Positions 17,308 to 26,014 of a stretch of 64,000 nucleotides of DNA are shown in pieces. The DNA is taken from NCBI GenBank assembly GCA_001270045.2, contig DF970667.1, forward strand, positions 63,608 to 127,607, written 5' to 3'. The notes beneath the pieces are model-generated. The model did no database searches and had not been told where the DNA came from. It saw nothing but the letters and a program-made list of their open reading frames with translations. Positions within the stretch are counted from its first letter, which is position 1; each line of letters starts with the position of its first letter. The DNA is from Bacteroidales bacterium 6E. Lineage in GTDB: Bacteria; Bacteroidota; Bacteroidia; Bacteroidales; Prolixibacteraceae. Both the position numbers and the translations under genes were made by a program.

Positions 17308-18006
17308 TTAAACTTTCAAATCTGAAATTCCCCCGTCGACATGCAGTATCTGTCCGGTGATAAATGAAGCTTCGGCCGACATTAAAAATGCAGCGGTATT
17401 GGCCATATCTTCAGGATCCCCTATCCGCTTCAGAGGATGCCTCTGGGCATTGGCATCACGCTTCTCGGGGGTATTCACCAAACGCTCGGCCAATGGTGTG
17501 TCAGTAAGTGAGGGTGCGATACCATTCACCCGGATGGCTGGGGCAAACTCGGCCGCCAGGGACCGGACAAGGCCTTCAACAGCGCCCTTCGAAGTGCCTA
17601 TCAGTGAGTGGAAATTAAATCCCCGCTGCACCGCCACTGTCGAGAATAGAACTATGGATGCTGAATGTGATTTCTTAAGACGGGGTAAAACGGCCTGGAT
17701 AGATTTTACGGCTCCCAAAACCTGCAGGTTGAAGTCGTGCACAAACTCTTCGGGCTTGATCCGGTGAAATGGTTTCAGGTTAATGCTGCCCGGACAGTAA
17801 GCCAATCCATCAATGGATTCAGGAAGCCAGTCGACTGCCATATCATCATTCAAGACATCGAGCCGTTGATATACAATTTTTCCTATAGTGTCATTCACTT
17901 CATGGGTATGCCAGGTGGCGAAAACCCGGTGACCGGCCTTAGCAAGCTTTTCGGCCAATGCCTTTCCAATTCCCGACGAACCCCCAATGATCAAATAATT
18001 AGCCAT
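17308..18006 (-). CDS. Short-chain dehydrogenase/reductase-fold protein lacking the catalytic Tyr
   Basis: A 232-residue classical-SDR fold. The cofactor site is intact (YLIIGGSSGIGKALAEKLAKAGH, TGxxxGxG-like), as is the strand ending VLFSTVAVQRG with the catalytic Ser/Thr region. At the YxxxK position the sequence reads FHSLIGTSKGAVEGL. The Lys is present, but Ile occupies the Tyr position four residues before it. The C-terminus (FITGQILHVDGGISDLKV) is typical. Loss of the Tyr proton donor suggests a changed or absent reductase activity. I recall SDR subfamilies with HxSIxxxK-type motifs that share this feature. It heads a two-gene operon with the DUF2867 protein. Confidence 0.85.
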   Translation of the reverse strand: MANYLIIGGSSGIGKALAEKLAKAGHRVFATWHTHEVNDTIGKIVYQRLDVLNDDMAVDWLPESIDGLAYCPGSINLKPFHRIKPEEFVHDFNLQVLGAVKSIQAVLPRLKKSHSASIVLFSTVAVQRGFNFHSLIGTSKGAVEGLVRSLAAEFAPAIRVNGIAPSLTDTPLAERLVNTPEKRDANAQRHPLKRIGDPEDMANTAAFLMSAEASFITGQILHVDGGISDLKV

Positions 18007-18038
18007 ATGGTTTTTTGTTTAATGCTGATTTATTATCA

Positions 18039-18254
18039 TTAAACAATTAATGAGATAAAAGGTTGCAGCCAGGCCAGAGACAAATTACCTTGTAAGGGTT
18101 CGTTTTCGATCCCGGACGCGCCTGTGAGCAGGAGGCAGATTTTTAGAAACATGATTAGCTCCCATTCCGCAATCTTGCGGGTAAAATGATTGGTCGGCCC
18201 AATGCAACCCTGTATGGGTTGCATAACTGTAAAATATTACGATTGGAAATCAAT
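18039..18254. repeat. Degenerate leading edge of the palindrome array
   Basis: Isolated copies of the short palindrome occur here: CCTTGTAAGGG near 18090, and a 7-bp-stem hairpin GCAACCC-TGTAT-GGGTTGC at 18202-18220, followed by CATAACTGTAAAA. They share the core and right flank of the repeats in the adjoining 526-bp unit, but are more diverged and less regularly spaced. No gene is present. Confidence 0.6.
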
Positions 18255-19365
18255 CGATAAACCCTGTAAGGGTGACATGATTGTAAAAAATGCAATACGA
18301 TTCCAAGTAGAACCCTGTAAGGGTGACATGTTTGTAAAAAGCGCAATAGGAAACCAAACCCAGAACCCTGTAAGGGTGACACATTTGTAAAAAATGCAAT
18401 ACGATTCCAAGTAGAACCCTGTAAGGGTGACACGTTTGTAGCACAGGATGCCTATCAAAATAGCAAAACAACCCCATAGGGGTGGCACGATTGTAGCCGC
18501 ACAGCCATTGGAAAACTAGGCAAACCCCATCGGGGTGATACATTTGTGGATGCACGGGCATGATTATAGTTTGGCACAACATTCCATTCGTACTATTTTC
18601 CCATGTATCACCCCTACGGGGTTTTTTATATTTTTATTGGCATCCATCGTTATAAATGTGCCACCCCTATGGGGTTGGAATGGCTCCCATCATTGAGTAA
18701 TTGTTTTCCAATGGGAGATTAATCAAATCCCTCATTGTGTGCGGGAGACACATTTGTAAAAAACGTAATAGCAAACCAAACCCAGAACCCTGTAAGGGTG
18801 ACATGATTGTAAAAAATGCAATACGATTCCAAGTAGAACCCTGTAAGAGTGACATGTTTGTAAAAAGCGTAATAGGAAACCAGACACAGAACCCTGTAAG
18901 GGTGACACCTTTGTAAAAAATGCAATACGATTCCAAGTAGAACCCTGTAAGGGTGACACGTTTGTAGCACAGGATGCCTATCAAAATAGCAAAACAACCC
19001 CATAGGGGTGGCACGATTGTAGCCGCACAGCCATTGGAAAACTAGGCAAACCCCATCGGGGTGATACATTTGTGGATGCACGGGCATGATTATAGTTTGG
19101 CACAACATTCCATTCGTACTATTTTCCCATGTATCACCCCTACGGGGTTTTTTATATTCTTATTGGCATCCATCGTTATAAATGTGCCACCCCTATGGGC
19201 TTGGAATGGCTCCCATCATTGAGTAATTGTTTTCCAATGGGAGATTAATCAAATCCCTCATTGTGTGCGGGAGACACATTTGTAAAAAACGTAATAGCAA
19301 ACCAAACCCAGAACCCTGTAAGGGTGACATGATTGTAAAAAGCGTAATAGGAAACCAAACCCTAA
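18255..19365. repeat. Tandem 526-bp units made of short palindromic (REP-like) repeats
   Basis: Two full copies of a 526-bp unit (about 18255-18780 and 18781-19306), plus a third truncated copy to about 19365, are established by markers 526 bp apart (for example 18435/18961, 18731/19257, 18261/18787/19313). Each unit holds forward palindromes ACCCTGTAAGGGTGACA or ACCCCATNGGGGTGNCA at 51-55-bp spacing (18261, 18312, 18365, 18416, 18471, 18524 in the first unit). Two inverted copies lie 53 bp apart (near 18609 and 18662). Each palindrome has a conserved right flank ending TTTGTA. The spacers repeat (two are the same AATGCAATACGATTCC sequence), so this is not a CRISPR. It resembles REP elements mobilised by RAYT-type Y1 transposases; none is seen here. 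Spurious frames rich in CHPYRV/SPLQG come from it. Confidence 0.85.
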
Positions 19366-19600
19366 TCCCAATGGTGCCGACAGTGTATTCAAATACTTAT
19401 AAAATAGTTATAGAATAGTGCTTGTATAGTGCCGACTATTTAATACCTTGATTACATGATTCTCATATCTGTCTTAAACACGAACCGCGGCAGAGGTTGA
19501 TCATACCTTGAACAGGTTCAAAGCCTATTATCCATCGCAACCATTATGGCCGCACCATCCATATCAACAGAAGTATATTTCGGATTGAAACTTAAAGTCA
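19366..19600. other. Intergenic region, no gene seen
   Basis: The 235 bp between the end of the repeat array and the stop codon of the SRAP-like gene hold no recognisable gene, hairpin or promoter. Confidence 0.5.
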
Positions 19601-20392
19601 CTACACTTTCCCAGATTTACCGATCAAACGGGGTCTTGACAGATAGAATCTCTGGGGAAGTCTCTTCAGCTCCTGTTCGTGGTAAAACCGGTCGCCGATG
19701 GGCTTAAGCATTTCTGGCATAATCTCATTGGCCGTTAAGATTTCGGGGGATACGGGATATGCATTCATCTTTTCGACCGGATACATCCGGAGCATTCCGA
19801 GGATATCGGTGAGCGACCTATGCTCTTTCAGCCAATCGGTCTCCCTTCCCCGGGGCAGGATCACCGGCATACGGGTCGACGACAGCTCCCGCGACAAGGC
19901 ATTTCCCGGAACGGTAATCAGCGCGAAGGAATGATGCTCAGCCCTGGTGACAGGATCGATCCAGATATCGTACAATCCGGCCATGGCAAATGGTCGTTGC
20001 CTCTCGCGCAGGTAGACCAGCCACGGCTGCTTCACATGGTCCAACTCCACATAGGCATCGGCTATGATGGCACACCGACGTGTAAACAAAGGCCGCTTAA
20101 ATGCAGGATGCATGAAAATCGCCTTCGAGCCTGAGAAATGGGGATCGTCGTGGGGATTCTTCTTCCCTTCGGCCCTCGCCATCAGATAGTTTACCTTTTG
20201 CTTAGACCAGGCAGGAATCATTCCCCAGATTGACATGACGAGCTCTTTCGGATGCTGTTGCGTCAGGATCAGCGATTCCGTCCCTTCCGAAACCATGCGG
20301 TTCCCGTCCCACTCCAACCGGTACCCTGCGGATACCCCAAACCGATGGGCTATGGCTTCAAGCTTGCTTAAGAGAAGATATCCCCCGAACAT
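19601..20392 (-). CDS. SRAP (YedK/HMCES)-family protein with degenerate active site
   Basis: A 263-residue protein of the SOS-response-associated peptidase fold, which normally forms a thiazolidine crosslink with abasic DNA through Cys2. Conserved landmarks are SIWGMIPAW, a MARAEG segment, RRCAIIADAYVELDH, and a STRMPVIL segment. The key residues differ. The protein starts MFGGY instead of MCGR, so Cys2 is Phe (TTC codon). The Asn of the NAR motif is Met (LMARAE). The His of HDRMP is Ser (SSTRMP). Only the Glu of the FYEW-type motif remains (VEL). The YNxAP motif is also absent. It is probably a non-crosslinking paralogue with binding or regulatory function. It lies alone between the repeat array and a divergent ABC-F gene. 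Confidence 0.8.
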   Translation of the reverse strand: MFGGYLLLSKLEAIAHRFGVSAGYRLEWDGNRMVSEGTESLILTQQHPKELVMSIWGMIPAWSKQKVNYLMARAEGKKNPHDDPHFSGSKAIFMHPAFKRPLFTRRCAIIADAYVELDHVKQPWLVYLRERQRPFAMAGLYDIWIDPVTRAEHHSFALITVPGNALSRELSSTRMPVILPRGRETDWLKEHRSLTDILGMLRMYPVEKMNAYPVSPEILTANEIMPEMLKPIGDRFYHEQELKRLPQRFYLSRPRLIGKSGKV

Positions 20393-20840
20393 GATTATAT
20401 TTTAATCGGAATTCAGATTTCAATATAATCAAACCGGACAGGTATGATGATCGCAAAAGGGAAATGTTATAAGGAATAGTTTAGATTCGGATTCGCCTAC
20501 AAAATGACCATTTGAACTGCATCCCGCAAAAAAAGAGGCAGATCAAATATGCCATAATTATATATGGAAAAGACTGTCCCGAGATCCCGGAACAGTCTTT
20601 TCACAAGCTTTAAATTCTAATGGTATGCGCTATGTAACCCTTAATGTTTAAAATTATGAAAATAAACAACACGAAGCAATAGCATCAGTAAAGATTCCCT
20701 GATTATTTCAGGTTTTCAAGTATATTTATTCTGATAGTCGTTACAACTGGCATTATTTTCCAAATTGTAAAATTGTCTGAACGCAGGAATTCAAATTATG
20801 GGGTTCTCAAACATGTAAGATCGTACAAATCAGTTTGATC
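20393..20840. other. Divergent intergenic region
   Basis: This part of the 587-bp divergent gap between the SRAP-like and ABC-F genes contains the hairpin at 20567-20602 and otherwise AT-rich sequence. No open frame with coding character is seen on either strand. Confidence 0.5.
20567..20602. terminator. Strong orphan hairpin, terminator-like
   Basis: GAAAAGACTGT (20567-20577) and ACAGTCTTTTC (20592-20602) form a perfect 11-bp stem around TCCCGAGATCCCGGA-type loop sequence. The A/T ends give a T-run on both strands. It sits between two divergent genes, where neither needs a terminator, so it may end an unannotated short transcript or be the relic of a lost gene. Confidence 0.55.
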
Positions 20841-20870
20841 TTGGAATTTAAATAAAATGATATAAATTTG
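20841..20870 (+). promoter_or_regulatory. Bacteroidetes-type promoter of the ABC-F gene
   Basis: TTG at 20841-20843 and TAAATTTG at 20863-20870, a perfect TAnnTTTG, are separated by 19 nt. Transcription would start near 20876, leaving a leader of about 100 nt. The leader contains a mini-ORF (ATG AAG TAA at about 20896) and a CCTCC/GGAGG palindrome near 20935-20950. Confidence 0.7.
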
Positions 20871-20979
20871 CCCGAACATTAAAAGGTAAGTCAAGATGAA
20901 GTAATAATTTCTTTCCGATTTTCATAAACCACGAACCTCCGGGAGGCTTCAAGGGATTGTTTAATCACAAAAAGAAATT

Positions 20980-22569
20980 ATGCTTACCATACAGGATTTA
21001 TCATATACACACCCCAACAAGGAAGTGTTGTTCAGCAACATCAGCATGGTCGTAAACCCATCTGAAAAAATTGCCCTGATCGGAAATAACGGCACGGGGA
21101 AATCGACCCTTTTGAAAATCATTGCCGGAAAACTGGAACCCTCAGCAGGAACCCTGAAGGTTGAAACCCAACCATTGTACGTTCCCCAGGTCGTGGGGCA
21201 ATACCACCACCTGACCATTGCCGAAGCACTTGGGATCGATAAAAAGCTGAAGGCTCTTCACGAAATCCTCTCCGGGAATATTTCGGAAGAAAACTACGAA
21301 GCAATCGACAATGACTGGACCATTGAAATGCGCTGTGCCGAGGCCTTTCAATATTGGCAATTGGATTATCCTGACTTGTGGCAAAGCATGGGTACACTGA
21401 GTGGCGGACAAATGACCAAATTATTTCTGGCAGGCATAATGATCCATCAGCCTGACCTGGTACTTATGGATGAGCCAAGTAACCATCTCGACATGGAGGG
21501 GAGGAAGCTGTTATACGACTATGTAGACAATTCAAAACAAACCATGGTTATCGTCAGCCACGACCGAAAGTTGCTGAACCTTCTCGAAACCGTATGCGAA
21601 ATGGATAAAAACGGGATTTCGGTCTATGGTGGGAATTATGATTTTTATTCGGTCCAAAAAGCGTTGGAAGCGAATGCGCTTGTCCAGAACATCCAAAACA
21701 AACAAAAAGCACTAAAGAAGGCACAGGTAAAAGAGCGGGAAACGCTTGAGCGGCAGCAAAAGTCGGACAGCCGCGGAAAAAAGAATGCCGTAAAGGCAGG
21801 CCTTCCCAAAATTGCAGCCAACACCCTGAGAAACAATGCACAGAGAAGTACCGCCAAATTGGCCAGTGTACACAATGAGAAGACAGGTGGCATCAGGCAG
21901 GAGCTCCAGGATCTTCGCTCATCCCTGCCGGATACCGACCAGATGAAATTCGGGTTCGACAACTCTAGCCTTCACAAAGGCAAAATCCTCTTCAAGGCTA
22001 CCGAAATCAACGTCAGCTTTAACAGACTTCAATATCTATGGGAGCAAGACCTCTCCGTCGAGGTATTGAGTGGTGAACGAATCGCCATCAAGGGACTGAA
22101 CGGCTCAGGAAAAACCACCCTCATCAAATTGATTATTGGGACTTTGGAGCCCACAAGGGGAACTGTTTATCGGGCTGCGAGCCAACCGGTATATATCGAC
22201 CAGCAATATTCCCTGATTGATGATCGTATGGCCGTTTACGGCCAGGCACAGCAATTCAACACTTCCGCTTTGCAGGAACACGAGGTTAAAATCAGGCTGA
22301 ACCGCTTTTTGTTTACAAAAGAAAGCTGGGACAAGCCATGCAGTGCCCTGAGCGGGGGCGAAAGAATGCGACTGATGCTGTGTTGTCTGAGCATTGGACA
22401 AAAGGCACCTGACATGATCATCCTTGATGAACCCACCAACAACCTTGATATCCGCAACATAGAGATCCTGACCCAGGCAATCAGCGAATATTCAGGCACC
22501 CTGGTCGTCATATCCCATGATGAGACATTCATGGAACAGGTCGGGATTGGAAGGGAGATTAGTTTGTAA
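20980..22569 (+). CDS. ABC-F family ATPase (ribosome-associated)
   Basis: A 529-residue protein with two ABC domains and no membrane segment. Domain 1 has Walker A GNNGTGKST, signature LSGGQ and Walker B DLVLMDEPSNHLD. Domain 2 has GLNGSGKTT, LSGGE and MIILDEPTNNLD. The inter-domain linker (about residues 230-320) is basic and helical (KKAQVKERETLERQQ, GLPKIAANTLRNNAQRST), the P-site tRNA interaction motif of ABC-F proteins. ABC-F ATPases act on the ribosome in translation rescue or antibiotic protection; which of these applies cannot be told. It has a long 5' leader. A mutated 190-bp fragment of this gene recurs at about 25806-25992. Confidence 0.9.
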   Translation: MLTIQDLSYTHPNKEVLFSNISMVVNPSEKIALIGNNGTGKSTLLKIIAGKLEPSAGTLKVETQPLYVPQVVGQYHHLTIAEALGIDKKLKALHEILSGNISEENYEAIDNDWTIEMRCAEAFQYWQLDYPDLWQSMGTLSGGQMTKLFLAGIMIHQPDLVLMDEPSNHLDMEGRKLLYDYVDNSKQTMVIVSHDRKLLNLLETVCEMDKNGISVYGGNYDFYSVQKALEANALVQNIQNKQKALKKAQVKERETLERQQKSDSRGKKNAVKAGLPKIAANTLRNNAQRSTAKLASVHNEKTGGIRQELQDLRSSLPDTDQMKFGFDNSSLHKGKILFKATEINVSFNRLQYLWEQDLSVEVLSGERIAIKGLNGSGKTTLIKLIIGTLEPTRGTVYRAASQPVYIDQQYSLIDDRMAVYGQAQQFNTSALQEHEVKIRLNRFLFTKESWDKPCSALSGGERMRLMLCCLSIGQKAPDMIILDEPTNNLDIRNIEILTQAISEYSGTLVVISHDETFMEQVGIGREISL

Positions 22570-22726
22570 ATGATGATTTCATGTCTTGACAAAGGCAATA
22601 ATGTTGTATGGCATCCAATTTCCTTGAAACCGACAACTTCCTTTGAACAAATTGTCTTAACTTTAATAGTGTTAAGTGTGTTTTCGAATAACGCACCGGA
22701 ATTTACAACACTCATCTCCAAGGAAA

Positions 22727-24904
22727 ATGTCCCGATCACTAACCTCTAGTATCAATCAGAAGATTGAACATCTCCTGAATTATCCAGGTTGTGGGCATAT
22801 CGAGTTAAATTCCCGGAAAGCAATCTGGACATCCAGCATTTTTGGATTTATTCATGTCTTTATCCTGACCTTTTCGTTTCTGTTCTTTGTCCCCGAACTT
22901 ACCATTCTCATCAGGTATGGATTTGCATGCCTGTTCCTGCTGATAATAGCCTTGACTGTCATCCCAGTTATCACCCGATATTTCAAACATTACATCACAT
23001 TTCACCTTCTGGGGTTGGTTTTCGTAACATTTTACACAATCTATCAACTGGGAGGAATCGTCACCTCAGCCGGACTCATTGTTGCCAGTTTTTCGTTTGT
23101 ATTATTGTCCATTCCACTTCAGAGCGTACCCATCACCATTGTTCTGTTCAGTGTCTATTTTGGGCTGACGGCCTCTATCGGATTTCTGGATCCATATCTG
23201 TCAGTCCCAGAACAAATTACCCCTTCGAGAAACTCCATTATCTGGATGATCAATACCTTGTCGATGTCGGCGCTGTCGTTGATTTTTGTGGTCGATTTCA
23301 TTACGAAGCAGCATCAGTTTGAAAAGCTGGAAGCCAATAAGCAGAAAGAACTCAATGATGCCAAAACTAAATTGTTTACCAACATCACCCATGAATTCCG
23401 CACGCCCTTGACCATTATTCAGGGAATGACTGACCTGATTCAGAAACACCCCGAGGAATGGCTTAAAGAAGGTACGGACAAAATAAGGAACAACAGTTTC
23501 CTTTTGCTCAGGTTAATAAACCAAATGCTCGACATCGCCAAAATTGAAACCGGATCTATGAGTTTGCAGATGAAACAGGCCGACATTGTATCATTCATTG
23601 GATATGTTACTGAGCTGTTCCGCTCGGTTGCCATTGACAAGAACATAAATCTGAGGTATATACGAAACGAGACCCCGATATATATGGATTTTGATCCCGA
23701 CAAACTGGTTCACATTATCTCAAACCTGCTTTCGAATGCCTTCAAATTCACCAGTCAGGGTGGAAGCGTAACAATCAAAGCTGTTCTCAACAATGCACAA
23801 GACTACATTTTGATAGAGGTTGCCGATACAGGTATTGGAATTAAGCCCGAACATCTGGACAGAATATTTGACCGTTTTTACCAGGTGGGGAACAGTTCAG
23901 GTTCGAAAGGAGGCACTGGATTAGGCTTGGCACTCACCAAGGAAATGGTTGAATTACTTGACGGTAGAATATGGGCGGAAAGCCAGAGGGCAATCGGCAC
24001 TATTTTCCATGTTTCTTTGCCTGTTACCAGAAAGGCAACTGTATCGCAGCATGAAAACCTAGCCGAATTATTAAATGACTTGACGACTGCTGCCTTCGCA
24101 GGAGTGAGCTCCTCAAAAACACCCCTTGCCAGCAAGAAGGCAGATCACTACAGCATACCCACCATTGTCATTGTGGAAGACAGCCAGGATGTCGCTCTTT
24201 ACCTTGAAGCCATACTGAGACAGGAATACCATGTCGAGAAGGCACCGGATGGAAAGGCCGGATTCGATAAAATCCTTCAGGTCATTCCCGACATTGTTTT
24301 GAGTGATGTAATGATGCCCGAAATGGATGGAATAGAGATGCTTGAAAAACTGAAATCAGACTTCAGGACAAGTCATATCCCAATTGTGCTGCTTACCGCC
24401 AAAGCCGACCACGATTCACGTCTGACAGGTCTGGCAAGAGGAGCCGATGCATACATTGCCAAACCATTTCATGAAAATGAGTTGCATGTTCAATTGAAAA
24501 ACCTGATTGAGCAACGCAAAAAATTACAGGAAAGGTATTCAACCCTGGCAGAGTTTCCCGAAACCAGCGATGAGTCAATCAAAGCTGAAGACAGTTTCAT
24601 GATCAGGGTGCGTAATATTCTAGAAAAAAACCTGGGAAACGACGAGTTCGACATTCATGATCTATGCCGGGAACTCGCTGTTAGCCATGCCCAGTTATAC
24701 CGGAAATTCAAATCACTCAGCAATCATACCATCGCTGACTATTTCAAACTTCTTCGTTTGCACAAATCAAGAGAGTTGTTGACAAAAAGTGATCTGAACA
24801 TCACCCAGATTGCCTTCACTGTAGGTTTTAAAAACCTGTCATATTTCAGCCGGGAATTTACGGAGCAATTTGGCATTAGTCCAGGTAAGTACCGTAAGCA
24901 GTAA
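22727..24904 (+). CDS. Hybrid sensor kinase-response regulator with AraC-type output
   Basis: A 725-residue single-polypeptide two-component system. The N-terminus has about six membrane helices (residues 35-195) and no periplasmic sensor domain. HisKA follows, with FTNITHEFRTPL and phospho-His at residue 222. HATPase_c follows (NLLSNAFKFT, DTGIGI, GGTGLGLALTKEMV). A receiver domain has EDSQD and the phospho-Asp in VLSDVMMPEMDG at residue 527. The C-terminus (about 630-725) is an AraC helix-turn-helix ending NLSYFSREFTEQFGISPGKYRK. ATG 22727 is preceded by AAGGA; the GTG at 22676 is less likely. It differs from classic HTCS by lacking the large propeller sensor. Targets are unknown; the next gene downstream is a lipoprotein. 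Confidence 0.9.
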   Translation: MSRSLTSSINQKIEHLLNYPGCGHIELNSRKAIWTSSIFGFIHVFILTFSFLFFVPELTILIRYGFACLFLLIIALTVIPVITRYFKHYITFHLLGLVFVTFYTIYQLGGIVTSAGLIVASFSFVLLSIPLQSVPITIVLFSVYFGLTASIGFLDPYLSVPEQITPSRNSIIWMINTLSMSALSLIFVVDFITKQHQFEKLEANKQKELNDAKTKLFTNITHEFRTPLTIIQGMTDLIQKHPEEWLKEGTDKIRNNSFLLLRLINQMLDIAKIETGSMSLQMKQADIVSFIGYVTELFRSVAIDKNINLRYIRNETPIYMDFDPDKLVHIISNLLSNAFKFTSQGGSVTIKAVLNNAQDYILIEVADTGIGIKPEHLDRIFDRFYQVGNSSGSKGGTGLGLALTKEMVELLDGRIWAESQRAIGTIFHVSLPVTRKATVSQHENLAELLNDLTTAAFAGVSSSKTPLASKKADHYSIPTIVIVEDSQDVALYLEAILRQEYHVEKAPDGKAGFDKILQVIPDIVLSDVMMPEMDGIEMLEKLKSDFRTSHIPIVLLTAKADHDSRLTGLARGADAYIAKPFHENELHVQLKNLIEQRKKLQERYSTLAEFPETSDESIKAEDSFMIRVRNILEKNLGNDEFDIHDLCRELAVSHAQLYRKFKSLSNHTIADYFKLLRLHKSRELLTKSDLNITQIAFTVGFKNLSYFSREFTEQFGISPGKYRKQ

Positions 24905-25015
24905 TCTTTTATATCCACAGTAAAAGAACAGAGATTGACAGCAAAACATGGATGATGGAATTATCGGAATTTTGAGGTGATATATAATCCAATGTTTCAC
25001 TTAAAAATTTTGATT

Positions 25016-25546
25016 ATGAAAACGTTGAACTTTTTTTTCATCGCAACCATGTTGATTTTTGCAAGTTGTGCAAAATATGAAACGGTAGATGAAACAGTCG
25101 ACCTTAAAAAGGCAAAAGTTCCGATACCAATGAAAGCTGAGTTTTGCTTGACACCCAACATGGATGCCGGATTTTTCCTGATTGAAGGTTTGGATCCTGC
25201 CAATCCGGCAAGTTGGTTGCCCAGAGAGGGATGGATCAGCGGCTTTGCAACCCACATGGGTGAAGTAATCATGCAGGAAAGCACAGTGACATTCACCTCA
25301 GCCGCTTTTGTGCCCGGAACGGGTGTCATATCAACTTCTGCAGGACGAATTACGGCTGCCAATGGTGATTACTATTTATTCACGGAGACAACCATTACCC
25401 ATCCTAACGGAACATTCACAGGTAATGTGTGGATGTATGGAGGCACGGGAAAATTTTTGGGAATGACAGGACCGGTAGTGATGACTGGAGAGAAAACCGA
25501 TCAGGGTGCATGCTGGACCGGAGTTGGAACGATGAACTATGAATAA
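25016..25546 (+). CDS. Small lipoprotein with beta-barrel-like GGTGKF motif
   Basis: A 176-residue lipoprotein. MKTLNFFFIATMLIFASCAKYE contains a lipobox (FASC), so it should be acylated on Cys18. ATG 25016 gives this signal; an upstream frame start at 24977 is unlikely. The mature part is beta-rich, with MQESTVTFTSA, NGTFTGNVWMYGGTGKFLGMTGPVVMTGE and a Cys near the end. The GGTGKFxGxxG segment recalls allene-oxide-cyclase/dirigent-like barrels, but the similarity is too weak to assign. It follows the hybrid kinase gene by 111 bp. Function unknown. Confidence 0.65.
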   Translation: MKTLNFFFIATMLIFASCAKYETVDETVDLKKAKVPIPMKAEFCLTPNMDAGFFLIEGLDPANPASWLPREGWISGFATHMGEVIMQESTVTFTSAAFVPGTGVISTSAGRITAANGDYYLFTETTITHPNGTFTGNVWMYGGTGKFLGMTGPVVMTGEKTDQGACWTGVGTMNYE

Positions 25547-25569
25547 ATGAATCTGACCAATACCTGGAT

Positions 25570-25607
25570 GTCAGCCTCTCGTCGTTTTATTCAAACAAGA
25601 GGTTGAC
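25570..25607 (+). terminator. Hairpin downstream of the lipoprotein gene
   Basis: GTCAGCCTCT (25570-25579) and AGAGGTTGAC (25598-25607) form a 10-bp stem with one G-U pair and an 18-nt loop, 24 bp past the lipoprotein stop. The following sequence (ACCCTTTCG) has only a weak T-run, so termination is uncertain. Confidence 0.35.
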
Positions 25608-25703
25608 ACCCTTTCGTCAAATCCATTAAAGTTAAGGTTATCATTCTTATAGGTAGTCGAAGGATTACCATCCCTTACCCCAATTTTTCCTGTATCAAAG
25701 TCG

Positions 25704-25812
25704 AAAATCCTCACAATGCAGCCCTGACTGCCTCTGACAGGGGTGCGGTCGGGCGTCCGATCAAACGGAACAGTTGCCTGGAATCATCGAAAAAATCTCA
25801 CCGGCCAGGCAC
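25704..25812 (-). pseudogene. Duplicated 3' end of the QorB-like gene
   Basis: About 109 bp here are near-identical to 26008-26116, the last codons and 3' flank of the QorB-like gene (shared blocks AAAATCCTCACAATGCAGCC and GGTCGGGCGTCCGATCAAAC). The copy ends at a GGCACAG heptamer, where the sequence switches to an ABC-F fragment. It has scattered substitutions and no open frame of use. Confidence 0.8.
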
Positions 25813-25992
25813 AGCAATTCAACACTTCCACTTTGCAGGAACACGAGGTCAAGACTAGGCTGAACCGCTTTATGTTTACAAAGGAAGGCGGGGATAAGCC
25901 ATGCAATGCCCTGAGCGGGTGCGAAAGAATGCGACTGATGCTGTGTCCCATGATGAGACATTCATGGAACAGGTCGGGATTGGAAGGGAGAA
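25806..25992 (+). pseudogene. Internal-deletion fragment of the ABC-F ATPase gene
   Basis: This piece matches ABC-F positions 22243-22383 and then jumps to 22516-22557, dropping about 130 bp that include Walker B. Over the first 143 bp I count about 12 mismatches to the intact gene (about 92% identity). The signature LSGGE is mutated to LSGCE. It is joined on the left to a QorB-gene copy at a GGCACAG microhomology and on the right after GGAAGGGAGA. It is a non-functional recombination remnant, either of the nearby gene or of a lost paralogue. Confidence 0.85.
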
Positions 25993-26014
25993 AGAACTTT
26001 AAAGGATAAAATCC

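Noticed and set aside
18155-19108. Overlapping open frames of 60-130 residues rich in CHPYRV, SPLQG or TGFYLES.
   Set aside because: They arise from the palindromic repeats and have no independent coding signal.
18255-19365. CRISPR array (regular 51-55-bp spacing of a 25-bp repeat).
   Set aside because: Spacers are repeated rather than unique, the repeats are palindromes, two copies are inverted, the whole 526-bp unit is duplicated, and no cas gene is present.
25743-26009. 88-codon open frame resembling an ABC-F fragment.
   Set aside because: It is a recombination remnant with a deletion and a mutated signature, so it is listed as a pseudogene.
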